A DNA stretch of 64,000 bases from Candidatus Saccharimonadota bacterium (GCA_030445245.1 JAUCSD010000001.1:186001-250000); one strand, 5' to 3'. Counted from the stretch's first letter, positions 19,901-28,091 are shown. A program made the numbers and translations. Notes: generated from the letters alone by a model not told the origin.

Positions 19901-20303
19901 GATTGCTATATTCGAGTTCATCAAAAATGCCACGAAGGAGTTGATAGCAGCTTAACTGGTCAGCGGCTCGGAAATTGGCGCCATGATAAAAGAATTCACC
20001 ATTATGATTGATGACGTCTGTGCCAAAACTGTGGAATGTATGGATAGCGACTTTATAGGCATTAACGCCAATGATATGGGTAAGACGTTCACGCATGGCG
20101 TTAGCACCACTATCGGTAAATGTGAGACAGAGGATATTTTCAGGAAGAACGTCAGTTTTCTTCAAGATGTTTGCAGCTCGCATACTAAGGAGTTCGGTCT
20201 TACCTGTGCCCGGCCCGGCAATAACCATCACTGGCCCGTCAATAAGATCAACGGCTTGTTTTTGGGCGAGATTGAGATGTGAGTAACGTTCAGTAAAATC
20301 CAT
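16953..20303 (-). CDS. UvrD/Rep-type helicase fused to PD-(D/E)XK nuclease
   Basis: 1116 aa. SF1A motifs are present: Q-motif LNLAQKQAV, Walker A AGPGTGKT (29-36), DEFQDTN (motif II), GDDDQAIYSFQGA (motif III), and near residue 730 MTAHKSKGLEFDTVYVIG, with FVAMTRAR later. The C-terminus holds a RecB-like nuclease signature, with GSLDLVDIQDQ and VTDYKTGK as the D...(D/E)xK residues at about 985-1005. The layout resembles AddA/RecB-type DNA end-processing enzymes, in one chain with no AddB gene nearby. TACAAT ends seven bases before the ATG (leaderless pattern). Confidence 0.9.
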   Translation of the reverse strand: MDFTERYSHLNLAQKQAVDLIDGPVMVIAGPGTGKTELLSMRAANILKKTDVLPENILCLTFTDSGANAMRERLTHIIGVNAYKVAIHTFHSFGTDVINHNGEFFYHGANFRAADQLSCYQLLRGIFDELEYSNPLASKMNGEYTHLSDTLTTISELKKSGLTSDELLAVLDANDHVIEVAEPLLAQVFAARLSKTTADQLAPLVEIIQRTNEEIELPGITSLARVLAGSLESTIAVAQETNSTKPLTSWRNTWFKKDETGEFVLKSRDRQKKLRATSFVYYQYLARMQEAELYDFDDMILRVVHAMEVFPELRFNLQEKYQYIMVDEFQDTNMAQMRILYDLTNNEINNGRPNILVVGDDDQAIYSFQGADVGNISAFRDLFNETVLITLTDNYRSSDTILSHARSVIKLGSDRLENHVPDLNKTLTAHFTPSETSVELVELPSVSDERSWLLNSIESALKGGQSAASIAVLARRHHEIMALLPYFASAGIPVNYERRDNVLDLDIIVLIEHASSILVALFEQRHKDADSLLPKLLSHPAFAIPPLDIWQLGLQAQQNHQLWMEIMATTPALKPLQNWLITTSQLLAHSHLEQMLDEIIGVPKHQTLASNPSLKLEQGTLHDESSPLEFVSPLYEHYFSAQQLKEAPDAYLTYLEALRTIRTKLVDYKPLETPTLQSFLEFIKLHRQLGSTITSVRPRTHHIDNAVNLMTAHKSKGLEFDTVYVIGAVDSAWGERVRTRNRLISYPENLPLAPSGDTFDERLRLFFVAMTRARMHLKISYSGADDKQKNTLPASFLIGETWQATQPQLPSSIESLTHSAELVWYQPIVTPLTPSMRELLAPALENYKLSSTHLNAFLDVSRGGPQAFLMNNLLRFPQATSPSAGYGSAIHTTLQRAHSHLTATGKHRPIEDILHDFEENLHSQHLTDRDFDIYLQKGSEALSRFLEVKYSEFSPSQKTELNFAGQAVFFEEAHLTGSLDLVDIQDQTITVTDYKTGKAIRNWTGKTDYEKMKLHRYKQQLMFYCLLIHHSRDYNKFTVEKSVIQFVEPTLNGDIISLEAQFSHEELARFRQLIHSVWRRIIMLDLPDTSAYEPSYKGVLEFEDDLIADTVPSTID

Positions 20304-20323
20304 TACTACTATTGTAGCGTAAA

Positions 20324-20872
20324 TCAGTCGTCGATGTTCGGGAACTCATCGTCGAAACTACTGAGGTCGTTCATGGCGTTTAATTCTACTTGTCGGGCGA
20401 TAGCAGCCCCGCCAACTACATAGTCTCGGAGTGATGGCCAGAAACGAACGGCACCCTGGCCTATGATATAGGTTGTTCGAGGGAGTTCATCGGTCAGCTG
20501 ATCTTTAGCGATGATTATTTTTGCAAGATGTTCATCCGATAATAACACTTCTTTCATGCGCATGATGTGGCGCATGACAGTAGGGTTATCGAGACCGTCT
20601 GTTGTTTGAAGACGCACATTAGGAGAGAGCGCCTCGTATATTCCCATGCCCGTAGAAAGTGCGGCTACGTGCTCACTGTCAAGTTGTGTTCGTGCAGCGC
20701 TACCAAGTACCTGGTGTCCTAGCCTATAGAGAAGACTAAACTGCTCTGCCTGAAGATGCTCCGCCTCAAGTCGTGCTGGATCTGCAAGAAACAGTTCTTC
20801 GAGCATTGCCGCTGTGCTGTCAGTAATGTCTCTTTTCGGAAAATCAGGTTGAAATTCGAAAGAAAGTTTCAT
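20324..20872 (-). CDS. Unidentified soluble protein
   Basis: 182 aa, predicted helical and soluble; no family recognised. The central part has a run of helices (NPTVMRHIMRMKEVLLSDEHLAKIII), and the C-terminus is acidic (DDEFPNIDD). The start at 20872 is preferred because TATAGT lies nine bases before it and the ATG at 20890 overlaps the promoter. It is followed by the helicase gene 20 bases further on, possibly as one transcript, but the helicase has its own -10 element. Confidence 0.6.
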   Translation of the reverse strand: MKLSFEFQPDFPKRDITDSTAAMLEELFLADPARLEAEHLQAEQFSLLYRLGHQVLGSAARTQLDSEHVAALSTGMGIYEALSPNVRLQTTDGLDNPTVMRHIMRMKEVLLSDEHLAKIIIAKDQLTDELPRTTYIIGQGAVRFWPSLRDYVVGGAAIARQVELNAMNDLSSFDDEFPNIDD

Positions 20873-20932
20873 AGTAGTATAACTATACACTATTTCGCAT
20901 TATTATCAACTTAATGCTACAATAGAGCTACT

Positions 20933-21421
20933 ATGCGTGACGAAATCTATGATGACATGGAGCTTGAAAAGCTTGCTAAAGACCGTTTCGGACTTGATAT
21001 TGATATTGCCCAAGTAATCGTGCGAGACATCGAAGTGAGTCGTACTGCGACTGCCACCGTCTTCCTGACCAAGAAGAAACAACTTCTGGTATATGTTAAC
21101 GGGCACTCTCGTCTGCTTCTTGGTGATATCAAAAAAATTGTCTCACGAATGGGACTCCGTGCTGAGATTTATTTTCCACCCAAAGGCCAACCTGACTACT
21201 TTGATATGATAGGCCATGAAAAGTTTCGTGAGGTATTTCCGGGACGTGGTCATATTAGTGATGCTGACATTCTCTTTTACCGAACCTTGGCACCCTATAA
21301 TCCAGCACTCGTACTCATTAGCGAAGTAAAAACCGGTGAAATTTATCAATACGACAGCGATGCGCGAAGTGACTGGCGCGTTGCCGCGCACTTTACTTAC
21401 CGTCGCATCAAAACCAGCTAG
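20933..21421 (+). CDS. Unidentified soluble protein
   Basis: 162 aa, alpha/beta by eye (VFLTKKKQLLVYVNG, LRAEIYFPPKG, ALVLISEVKTGEIYQYD); no family recognised. It diverges from the 20324-20872 gene, sharing a 60-base promoter region, and converges on the RlmD-like gene (three bases apart). TACAAT ends about nine bases before the ATG with no Shine-Dalgarno sequence. Confidence 0.6.
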   Translation: MRDEIYDDMELEKLAKDRFGLDIDIAQVIVRDIEVSRTATATVFLTKKKQLLVYVNGHSRLLLGDIKKIVSRMGLRAEIYFPPKGQPDYFDMIGHEKFREVFPGRGHISDADILFYRTLAPYNPALVLISEVKTGEIYQYDSDARSDWRVAAHFTYRRIKTS

Positions 21422-21424
21422 AAT

Positions 21425-22720
21425 TTATTTTAAATCAAGCACAACGAGATGCTCGATGTGAGGCGTTCGGGGGAAGAAGTTATAGCCACGATGAGCACGG
21501 ATGCCGTAGTTTTCGGCGAGGCGTGCTACATCGCGTGCCTGCGTAACAGGGTTACAGCTAAGGTAAATGATACGTGCAGGTTTTGCTTCGAGCAGCTTTT
21601 TAACGACATCTTCGTGAAGTCCGGCGCGTGGTGGATCAACGATTATCGTGGCGTCGGTCGTAATGTTTTCGAGGACGCTTTCGCTTGGTGCAAGAATTGC
21701 TCGAGCGGCTTTTTCACGCTGGAGTGCTGTGATATTACGCTCCATCTCACGCACGGCATGTTCACTAATTTCTACCATAGTAACATTGTTGCCACCTATA
21801 GTAAGGCCGATTGTTCCGACACCGCTGTATAGATCAACGGTTGGTTTGGTTGCATCTACCCATTCTTTCATGTCACGAAGTGCTTGTTCGTATACAGGAA
21901 TATTAATCTGGAAGAAGCCTTCCACAGCATAGGTGAATGGAATATCAAGGATAGTGTCGGTAAGGGATGTTGTTCCCCATGCTTGCATACGGTGAGTAAT
22001 GACACTAGCAGGGCTCTTAGGGTTACTGAAGATAAGTTCAAAGCCAGCAATGTTGAGTGTCTCAATTTCTTCAGGACTAAAGACGGTGAAGTTTTCATCC
22101 TTAACGTACAGTTGAGCGACGACATTTCCCTTTTGATCGCAACGAACGATGACTGTTTTAAGTACAAAAGCTTGAGTATCACGAGCTCGTAAAACATCAC
22201 GAATGGCGTGGGCAGCTTCGTTAATTGTAGGGTCGGCAAGGCTTGTGCCGTCGACGGGAATTTTACCGTGCGTGCCGCGACGGAAAAAAGCGAGGTCAAG
22301 TTGGGCTGATTCTTTGTCCCACCACCAGCTAAATTCGATTTTATTACGGTAGGCAAATTCTCGCTTATCGCTATAGACATCGATTGGTTCAGGGACGACG
22401 ATATCATGCAATTCAAATGCCTCTTCGATGAGAGCGGCTTTGTAGTGCTGCTCGGCGTCAAATGTCATGATTTGCCATGGGCTTGTAGAGAGGTAGCTCT
22501 CACCATCAACAGGTTCGATTCGTTCCTTACTTGGCTCGATAACTTCAGTTACAATGCCTTCAAGAAAACTAGATTTCTTTTTAGTAATCTGAATCTCGAC
22601 TTTTTCGCCAGGAAGACCGCCCCAGACGAATGCTTTTTTCCCGTAATCTAATTGACCAAGGGTTTGGCCGCCGCCAACGATTTTTTCAAGGGTAAGTGTT
22701 TTAAAGACTGGTTGTTTCAT
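21425..22720 (-). CDS. 23S rRNA (uracil-C5) methyltransferase, RlmD/TrmA type
   Basis: 431 aa. The N-terminal TRAM domain (about 1-65, FVWGGLPGEKVEIQITKKK) is followed by a SAM-binding Rossmann domain (VDLYSGVGTIGL, MVEISEHAV, IIVDPPRAGLHEDVV) and the catalytic-Cys motif YLSCNPVTQARDV near the C-terminus. It makes 5-methyluridine in rRNA or tRNA; RlmD and RlmC/TrmA cannot be separated here. The usual RlmD iron-sulfur Cys cluster is not obvious. TATACT ends eight bases before the ATG. Confidence 0.88.
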   Translation of the reverse strand: MKQPVFKTLTLEKIVGGGQTLGQLDYGKKAFVWGGLPGEKVEIQITKKKSSFLEGIVTEVIEPSKERIEPVDGESYLSTSPWQIMTFDAEQHYKAALIEEAFELHDIVVPEPIDVYSDKREFAYRNKIEFSWWWDKESAQLDLAFFRRGTHGKIPVDGTSLADPTINEAAHAIRDVLRARDTQAFVLKTVIVRCDQKGNVVAQLYVKDENFTVFSPEEIETLNIAGFELIFSNPKSPASVITHRMQAWGTTSLTDTILDIPFTYAVEGFFQINIPVYEQALRDMKEWVDATKPTVDLYSGVGTIGLTIGGNNVTMVEISEHAVREMERNITALQREKAARAILAPSESVLENITTDATIIVDPPRAGLHEDVVKKLLEAKPARIIYLSCNPVTQARDVARLAENYGIRAHRGYNFFPRTPHIEHLVVLDLK

Positions 22721-22897
22721 ATCTCTCTAGTATAACAGATATGTAACAGATGTGGCAGGCTCATTACTTGTTGCCGTACATAATAGGTATGTAGGATATC
22801 ATTTTGTAGGATTTCAAGACTTTTACGTAGAGAATAGGTTTTATAAAATAGTAAATGAGTGGGACGATCCACTCCGGAGGCAAGGAGACCTGAGATC

Positions 22898-23134
22898 ATG
22901 GATCTCACGCAAGTTCACGTCGTGGCGGATGCTTCGACGATTGAGGGTGCTGCCTGGGAGAAATCCAGGCGAAGCAATCCTAGCGGCAACTGCGCCGAAG
23001 TGGCCTTGATGGGCGACATCGTGGCAGTTCGTCACTCCAAGAACAAGACCGGGCCGGCGCTGATTTTCACTGGTCCCGAGTGGGACGCGCTCGTCAGCGG
23101 CGTCAAGGACGGCGACTTCGACCGGAAGTCGTAG
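22898..23134 (+). CDS. DUF397 domain protein of actinobacterial type
   Basis: 78 aa. The DUF397 pattern is complete: W-x-KS-x-R (EKSRRSNPSGNCAEVAL), VAVRHSKNKTGPALIFT and EWDALVSGVKDGDFD. In Actinobacteria this family is usually paired with an XRE-type regulator; none is found next to it here. It has GGCAAGGAGACC before the ATG, a 5' hairpin (GAGTGG/CCACTC at 22858-22875), and GC-rich codons unlike the flanking rlmD-like and pyrB genes. Recent transfer from an actinobacterium is inferred. Confidence 0.75.
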   Translation: MDLTQVHVVADASTIEGAAWEKSRRSNPSGNCAEVALMGDIVAVRHSKNKTGPALIFTGPEWDALVSGVKDGDFDRKS

Positions 23135-23149
23135 GCTTCCAGCCTCGAC

Positions 23150-23191
23150 ACACATCCGTCTGGATCTCAACAGGAGACCAGGCGGGTGTGT
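23150..23191 (+). terminator. Hairpin after the DUF397 gene
   Basis: Arms 23150-23163 and 23178-23191 pair over 14 bp with two G-U pairs. A pyrimidine-rich stretch containing TTTT follows, and pyrB converges from the other side. Confidence 0.6.
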
Positions 23192-23206
23192 ACCCTTCCC
23201 TTTTCT

Positions 23207-24136
23207 TTAGATAATTCTTTTTGAAATGATCTGATCAAGTAAAGCCATGCGAACATACAGTCCGTTGCCGGCTTGTTCAAAGTATTTTGCTCGAGGATCA
23301 CTATCAGTGAGTGGGCTGATCTCGTCGACACGTGGTAACGGGTGCATGATGATGGCATGTGCGGGTAGATGCGTAAGAATTTCCGGATCAAGTACGAAGC
23401 CATCCGTAGGTAGTGTGCTCGGATCGGCAAGTCGTTCTTTTTGCAGGCGTGTCCAATAGACGATATCGGCGGTTTTAAATGCGGACGACATGTCGATCGT
23501 TTCCTGGAATGCCGTTTTACTTGCTTTGAGTACGTCTTTTATATCTTCCCCTATTTGCAGTTCAGGCATTGAGACGAATGTTATCCGATTATTCGGGTAT
23601 GAAGATAAAAGCTGAGCAAGTGATCGAACCGTCCTGCCATTTGCAAGATCACCACCCATGACGATATGAAGATTATCAAGTCGGCCAAATTGCCTGTATA
23701 TTGTATAGGCATCGAGGAGGGCTTGGGTCGGGTGTTCCCCTTTGCCGTCTCCCGCATTGATAATCGGGGTCTGACTAACCTTTGCAGCACGGGCTGCGGC
23801 ACCAGTTTCGTGATGGCGTAGGACGATGATATCAAAGTTGTATGCATCCAATACTCGGATCGTGTCTTCAATTGTCTCGCCTTTTGCCGCCGAAGAGAAT
23901 TCACGAGCGTTCTCGGTACTTACTACGCCCATACCCAGTTTGACGGCTGCGGCTTCGAAGCTAAGTCGAGTACGAGTCGAGGGCTCATAGAACAGGCTAC
24001 ATAGCTGCCGACCCTTATGAAGTTCTGCCAATTCTTTTCGCTGCTTGGGAGATGAATAATTCCGTAATTCGTCGGCGCGGGTAAATAGTTGATCTAGCTG
24101 GCTGTGCGTGTATTGCGTAACGGCTAGAATATGCAT
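23207..24136 (-). CDS. pyrB: Aspartate carbamoyltransferase, catalytic chain
   Basis: 309 aa, full length. The carbamoyl-phosphate loop FYEPSTRTRLSFE (Ser53-Thr-Arg-Thr-Arg57), the segment GDGKGEHPTQALLD and the C-terminal HPLPRVDEI are all present. It makes carbamoyl aspartate, the second step of pyrimidine synthesis, from the product of CarAB encoded 6-10 kb away. No pyrI or other pyr gene is adjacent. TATAGT ends seven bases before the ATG, so it is probably leaderless. The two genes flanking it are both GC-rich orphans. Confidence 0.95.
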   Translation of the reverse strand: MHILAVTQYTHSQLDQLFTRADELRNYSSPKQRKELAELHKGRQLCSLFYEPSTRTRLSFEAAAVKLGMGVVSTENAREFSSAAKGETIEDTIRVLDAYNFDIIVLRHHETGAAARAAKVSQTPIINAGDGKGEHPTQALLDAYTIYRQFGRLDNLHIVMGGDLANGRTVRSLAQLLSSYPNNRITFVSMPELQIGEDIKDVLKASKTAFQETIDMSSAFKTADIVYWTRLQKERLADPSTLPTDGFVLDPEILTHLPAHAIIMHPLPRVDEISPLTDSDPRAKYFEQAGNGLYVRMALLDQIISKRII

Positions 24137-24230
24137 TACTCTGACTATAACACAATTGTGTCATGCTATTCTTTATGACATAGTAGTATATGTCAGAGAA
24201 CGACTACCCGACAGTATCGAGGAGATCGTA

Positions 24231-24734
24231 GTGGAACTTCGTGCACCGAACCCGTTGCAGCTCTATGACTTGACGCTCATCGGCCTGACCTGGCTGAGGC
24301 ACGCGAACCCGGGAGAGCTGGGCCGTCTCGGATCGAGCGTGATTCGTGTGATGTACGGCGCTGGCGTAATCCCCAATGCTGTCAGAGTAAGCGTGGGCAC
24401 TAACTACAAGCTCATCGGCCTGGCAATGCAGAACATGGAGAAGATCGAGGGGAAATGCCCGCCGAAGCGGCAGCTCGATCGCCACGTCCGCGAATCCGAC
24501 AGGCATCTGCTCGTGCTGGTGCCTCGTTCACCCTTCCTCTCTGTGAATCTGTTCAGTACCAAGGGCTACAAGCTCGTCATCACCGATGTTGGAATCGAGT
24601 ATGCCCAGGGGAAGGTGCCGAGCTACAAGCAGTACACCGACGCGGACCGTTTCATGGATTCCTGGCACCGAAACGCAAAGCAAATGCGTGCGATGTATGG
24701 AACGGGTGCAATGGTGAGTGAATCTCGCGACTAG
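24231..24734 (+). CDS. GC-rich orphan protein, unidentified
   Basis: 167 aa from a GTG at 24231, chosen for GAGGAG seven bases upstream. The protein is soluble, with many helices (LTLIGLTWLRHAN, SVIRVMYGAGVIP), and ends AKQMRAMYGTGAMVSESRD. No family recognised. It diverges from pyrB and is followed by a GACCC/GGGTC hairpin. GC-rich codons and a strong Shine-Dalgarno sequence place it in the orphan set. Confidence 0.6.
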   Translation: MELRAPNPLQLYDLTLIGLTWLRHANPGELGRLGSSVIRVMYGAGVIPNAVRVSVGTNYKLIGLAMQNMEKIEGKCPPKRQLDRHVRESDRHLLVLVPRSPFLSVNLFSTKGYKLVITDVGIEYAQGKVPSYKQYTDADRFMDSWHRNAKQMRAMYGTGAMVSESRD

Positions 24735-24800
24735 GTCTCAGACAACGTTGTAGTAGGCGTATAACTGCTATATATGACCCCGAATGGAGACTGTATAAAG

Positions 24801-24821
24801 CAGGACCCACTCGGGGTCCTG
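24801..24821 (+). terminator. Hairpin after 24231-24734
   Basis: CAGGACCC and GGGTCCTG form a perfect 8-bp stem, with CTTTTT about 15 bases later. Confidence 0.5.
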
Positions 24822-24937
24822 TCATGCCTCATGCTTTTTATGTTTCGTGTATAATGAGTAGGAAAAGTATGACTCAAATCAGCTTGCAGTAGTATGAGTA
24901 AAACCATGCAGGAATCATTATCTCTAGAAGGAGTGTT

Positions 24938-25624
24938 ATGGCAAAAGCGATCATCGGTACCGAGCATCTTAATAAGACCTACGGCAAGAAGGACTCGCTC
25001 TTCATTGCACTTAAAGACATTAATCTTGATATTAAACAGGGCGAATCGATCGCCATCATCGGTAAGAGTGGCTCGGGTAAAAGTACGTTAATGCACTTAC
25101 TTGCCCTGCTCGACTCACCTACGAGTGGCGAGATTACTGTAAACGGCGAATCTTCTTCACGCTTATCACGTCGCCAGAAAGATAAATTGCGTAATAAGCA
25201 GTTTGGTTTTGTTTTTCAACAGTTCTTCCTTAATGCAAATAACTCAGTGCTCGATAACGTCATCTTGCCATTGAAGATTGCTGGTAAGTCTCGGCGCGAA
25301 CGAAACCGCCTAGGCATGAAAGCACTTGAAGACGTCGAGCTTGCCGACAAAGCAAATAACAAAGCGAATGATTTAAGCGGTGGCCAGAAGCAACGAGTCG
25401 TTATTGCTCGTGCGCTTATTAACGATCCAAATATTATCTTTGCCGATGAACCAACAGGCAATCTTGATAGTGTGACTGGTCAAAAGATTGAAGAAATGCT
25501 GTTTTCTCTTAACAAGACCAAAAATATTACATTAATTATCGTTACGCACGACGCAGACCTAGCGGCTCGTTGTGATCGCCAGATTCGTATAAAAGACGGT
25601 CAGATTGAACAGGAGACAAAATAA
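24938..25624 (+). CDS. MacB/LolD-type ABC transporter ATPase
   Basis: 228 aa. Walker [10 protein letters not shown] (about 42-50), Q-loop FQQFF, signature LSGGQKQR, Walker [14 protein letters not shown] and the switch THD are all in order. Its length and the EPTGNLDS motif are typical of the MacB/FtsE/LolD group that pairs with FtsX-like permeases. AGAAGGAGTG gives a strong Shine-Dalgarno sequence, with TATAAT about 90 bases upstream. It overlaps the permease gene by one base, so the two are one operon. Confidence 0.92.
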   Translation: MAKAIIGTEHLNKTYGKKDSLFIALKDINLDIKQGESIAIIGKSGSGKSTLMHLLALLDSPTSGEITVNGESSSRLSRRQKDKLRNKQFGFVFQQFFLNANNSVLDNVILPLKIAGKSRRERNRLGMKALEDVELADKANNKANDLSGGQKQRVVIARALINDPNIIFADEPTGNLDSVTGQKIEEMLFSLNKTKNITLIIVTHDADLAARCDRQIRIKDGQIEQETK

Positions 25625-26913
25625 TGAAGTTTTTAGACATCCTAGGCTCAGCTAGTTCAAATATGCTACGTAGCAAAGTTCGTACTATCCTTACGATCAC
25701 CGCAATTTTTATCGGTGCCTTCACCATTACGCTAACCGTTGGTATCAGCTCGGGTGTTTCGTCGTACATAGACAAGCAGCTTGGTAACATCGGTGCAGAA
25801 AACGTACTCCTTATTCGACCCAAAGTTGATCTTGATACTGGCAGTGGCCCAAAGAAGTATGATCCGGAACATACGGTGAACAGTGCTGCACAAGCGAGAT
25901 CAGGCAACGTCACACTAACAAGTAAAGATATTGAAAAAATAAAGACCCAGGATGGCATAAAAGACGTGCAGCCTATCATTGCTGCTGTGCCAGATTATAT
26001 TCAGAACGGTAGCGGCGATAAGTATCAGATAAGCACTCAGTCGTTTATCGATGGCAGCAGATTTGATCTTGCAAGTGGCAAGCTCCCTGACAATAGCGCA
26101 ATACAACCAGAGGTTCTGTTACCTGTGTCATTTGTCAGTCCTCTTGGCTTCTCGTCTAATGAATCAGCGGTTGGGCAAACGGTCACGTTTGCGATTAAAA
26201 CATCTCTTGGTAAGCAAGAAATGGTTAGCGCGAAAATCAGTGGCGTGCAGCAGCAGTCATTACTTTCCGATGCTGGAGGTGCCAGCGCTAATAAGAAGCT
26301 CATCTCTGAGCTGACGGCTATTCAAACGCGTGGCTTACCTGCAGATACGGCCAATAAATATCCTGCCGCATCTGCTCAGCTAGCAAGTGGTATTAGTGAT
26401 AGTCAGCTGCAGATGATCAAGGACGGCTTGAAATCAAAGGGTTACCAAGCTCTCACCGTTGCGGACCAGATTGGCATCATTAAGCAAGTTATTGATGCGA
26501 TTACCTATGTGCTCATATTCTTTGGTGCCATTGCCCTGCTCGCTGCGAGCTTCGGTATCATCAATACGCTTTATATGTCCGTTCAAGAACGAACCAAGGA
26601 GATCGGTCTTATGAAGGCCATGGGCATGAGTCGTTCGAAAGTCTTTCTGCTTTTTAGCGTCGAGGCGATCCTTCTTGGATTCTGGGGTAGTGGTATCGGT
26701 GCGTTGGCAGCAATTGGCGCCGGTCAGCTTGTTAACAAGATTGCTTCAGCTGGTTTTCTAAAAGATCTGCCAGGCTTCAGTTTAACCGAGTTCCCTATTC
26801 TCTCAATTGCATCAATCATGCTACTTATTATGACGATTGCATTCCTAGCAGGTACGCTGCCAGCACGTCGTGCAGCTAAGCAAGACCCTATCGACGCTTT
26901 GCGATACGAATAG
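25624..26913 (+). CDS. FtsX/MacB-family permease
   Basis: 429 aa. One N-terminal helix (about 16-40), a large extracytoplasmic domain (about 45-285), then three helices ending in the FtsX-domain pattern (VQERTKEIGLMKAMGMSRSK, then LPARRAAKQDPIDALRYE at the C-terminus). With the preceding ATPase it should form a mechanotransmission-type exporter or extractor, possibly of a peptide or lipoprotein. No adaptor (MacA-like) gene is adjacent. Confidence 0.9.
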   Translation: MKFLDILGSASSNMLRSKVRTILTITAIFIGAFTITLTVGISSGVSSYIDKQLGNIGAENVLLIRPKVDLDTGSGPKKYDPEHTVNSAAQARSGNVTLTSKDIEKIKTQDGIKDVQPIIAAVPDYIQNGSGDKYQISTQSFIDGSRFDLASGKLPDNSAIQPEVLLPVSFVSPLGFSSNESAVGQTVTFAIKTSLGKQEMVSAKISGVQQQSLLSDAGGASANKKLISELTAIQTRGLPADTANKYPAASAQLASGISDSQLQMIKDGLKSKGYQALTVADQIGIIKQVIDAITYVLIFFGAIALLAASFGIINTLYMSVQERTKEIGLMKAMGMSRSKVFLLFSVEAILLGFWGSGIGALAAIGAGQLVNKIASAGFLKDLPGFSLTEFPILSIASIMLLIMTIAFLAGTLPARRAAKQDPIDALRYE

Positions 26914-26929
26914 GCTTATCTGTTATCAG

Positions 26930-26964
26930 ATTAAAAAGACCGCTCGAAGAGCGGTCTTTTTAAT
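26930..26964. terminator. Terminator of the ABC exporter operon
   Basis: ATTAAAAAGACCGCTC pairs with its exact complement across a GAA loop, with A and T runs on the two sides. Confidence 0.85.
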
Positions 26965-27007
26965 CGGTATTACGGGTTGCGGAAGTTCATGATAGCAGTG
27001 TTCACGC

Positions 27008-27040
27008 GGTGGGCGTCGCAAGCGTGCTGCGACGCCCACC
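27008..27040 (-). terminator. 13-bp perfect hairpin after the 27057-27380 gene
   Basis: GGTGGGCGTCGCA at 27008-27020 pairs with 27028-27040. There is no T run. It starts 16 bases after the stop of the minus-strand gene, like the hairpins at the other GC-rich orphans. Confidence 0.5.
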
Positions 27041-27056
27041 AAAGGGAGGGGTGAGT

Positions 27057-27380
27057 TCACTCGATGAGCTTGATCGAGATGTGGTTGTTTTCTCCCTTCG
27101 TGAGCATCACTCGTGGATAGACGTATCCGAACGAGGGAAGATCGTGCTCGTTCACCACCATCACGATGCCCTGGATTGATCTGCTCCTGCGTGAGTGAGT
27201 GATCAGGGCGATGGCGTAGACCGTGCTCGTGACGGGCGACACGATGCGGGCGAGTTTGACAGGACCTCGCCTCACTGTGCATAGCGATGGAAGGTTGTCG
27301 AAGGTCACCTCCTCATAGGTGAAACCAGCTCGAAGTTCCCCCATCCACGGCTCTTGGTCTGCAGCTTCTCGAGAACCCAT
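27057..27380 (-). CDS. GC-rich orphan, beta-rich protein, unidentified
   Basis: 107 aa. The ATG at 27380 has AAGGGAG just before it. Strand-like segments alternate with turns (LCTVRRGPVKLARIV, TVYAIALITHS, GIVMVVNEHDLP, NHISIKLIE), suggesting a small beta-barrel or PilZ/OB-like fold, not confirmed. A TTGACA and TATCAT pair about 18 bases apart lies upstream, so the leader is about 55 bases long. GC-richer than its neighbours. Confidence 0.6.
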   Translation of the reverse strand: MGSREAADQEPWMGELRAGFTYEEVTFDNLPSLCTVRRGPVKLARIVSPVTSTVYAIALITHSRRSRSIQGIVMVVNEHDLPSFGYVYPRVMLTKGENNHISIKLIE

Positions 27381-27483
27381 GGCGCTCCCTTGTCTACTCA
27401 CTGCCGAAGTGGTCAGTTGAGCCAAGGCGATGATAATGCATGTATGTATTTAGTGTCAAATGTTCTTGGTATACTTAAATAAT

Positions 27484-27543
27484 ATGGCACAAAAGAAACT
27501 TCATGGAGTAAATTTGGGTGGTTACTCGTCGAGAGATGGGTGA
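27484..27543 (+). CDS. Possible 19-residue leaderless micro-ORF
   Basis: A 19-codon frame, starting MAQKKLHGVNLGG and ending SSRDG, stops at TGA. TATACT ends eight bases before the ATG, matching the leaderless pattern used by the larger genes. It could be a leader peptide, a truncated gene start or chance. No downstream plus-strand gene follows; the Nudix gene converges on it. The rest of 27381-27578 shows only the promoter region of the orphan gene. Confidence 0.3.
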   Translation: MAQKKLHGVNLGGYSSRDG

Positions 27544-27578
27544 CCCGGATCAATAGACTATAGGTTGATCACTAATAG

Positions 27579-28091
27579 TTACAGCTGACTAGTATAGGCA
27601 GCCCACCCCGCTTCAATCGTTGCTAAGTCTCGAGTTTTGAGTGACGGTATTTCTCGCATATCGAAACTATTACTTTCAATAATCTCTTCACCCGTTGGCA
27701 ACATAAGACCATCTTTGGTCGTTGCCCAGTAGTACGGTAAGTAACCGATGGGATGCGGGTATGTTCTTCCTTCTTGTTGATGTGGAATTGGCCGACGTGA
27801 GATAATTTTACGAACGGCAAAAAGACGATATGTATCGATAATAAAGCCACCCTCTTCAAGCGCTTCCCGACGAAGAGCATCCTCGAGAGTCTCGTTAGCT
27901 TCAATGTGACCGCCGAGCATACCCCATCCGCGTTCACTTCGTGCCAGAACAATCTTATTGTCGTAGATGGCCACCGACATAACAGCACTGCAAAGCTCAA
28001 TGGGCGGCAGAACAGATGTCGTATAAAGCTCCCAGCTAATATCGTTATTCCATGAACCCGTCTCAAGCAACGTATGAGTTGATTTATTCAT
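27579..28091 (-). CDS. Nudix hydrolase
   Basis: 170 aa. The Nudix box is complete: GGHIEANETLEDALRREALEEGG, with the REALEE metal-binding core (at about residues 80-102). The strands before it (VMSVAIYDNKIVLARSE) fit the family. Substrate (nucleotide or sugar nucleotide) cannot be told. TATGAT ends six bases before the ATG, so probably leaderless. Confidence 0.9.
   Translation of the reverse strand: MNKSTHTLLETGSWNNDISWELYTTSVLPPIELCSAVMSVAIYDNKIVLARSERGWGMLGGHIEANETLEDALRREALEEGGFIIDTYRLFAVRKIISRRPIPHQQEGRTYPHPIGYLPYYWATTKDGLMLPTGEEIIESNSFDMREIPSLKTRDLATIEAGWAAYTSQL

Noticed and set aside
24894-25091. Open frame overlapping the start of the ABC ATPase
   Set aside because: It is out of frame with a well-supported gene that has its own Shine-Dalgarno sequence; it shows no independent signal.
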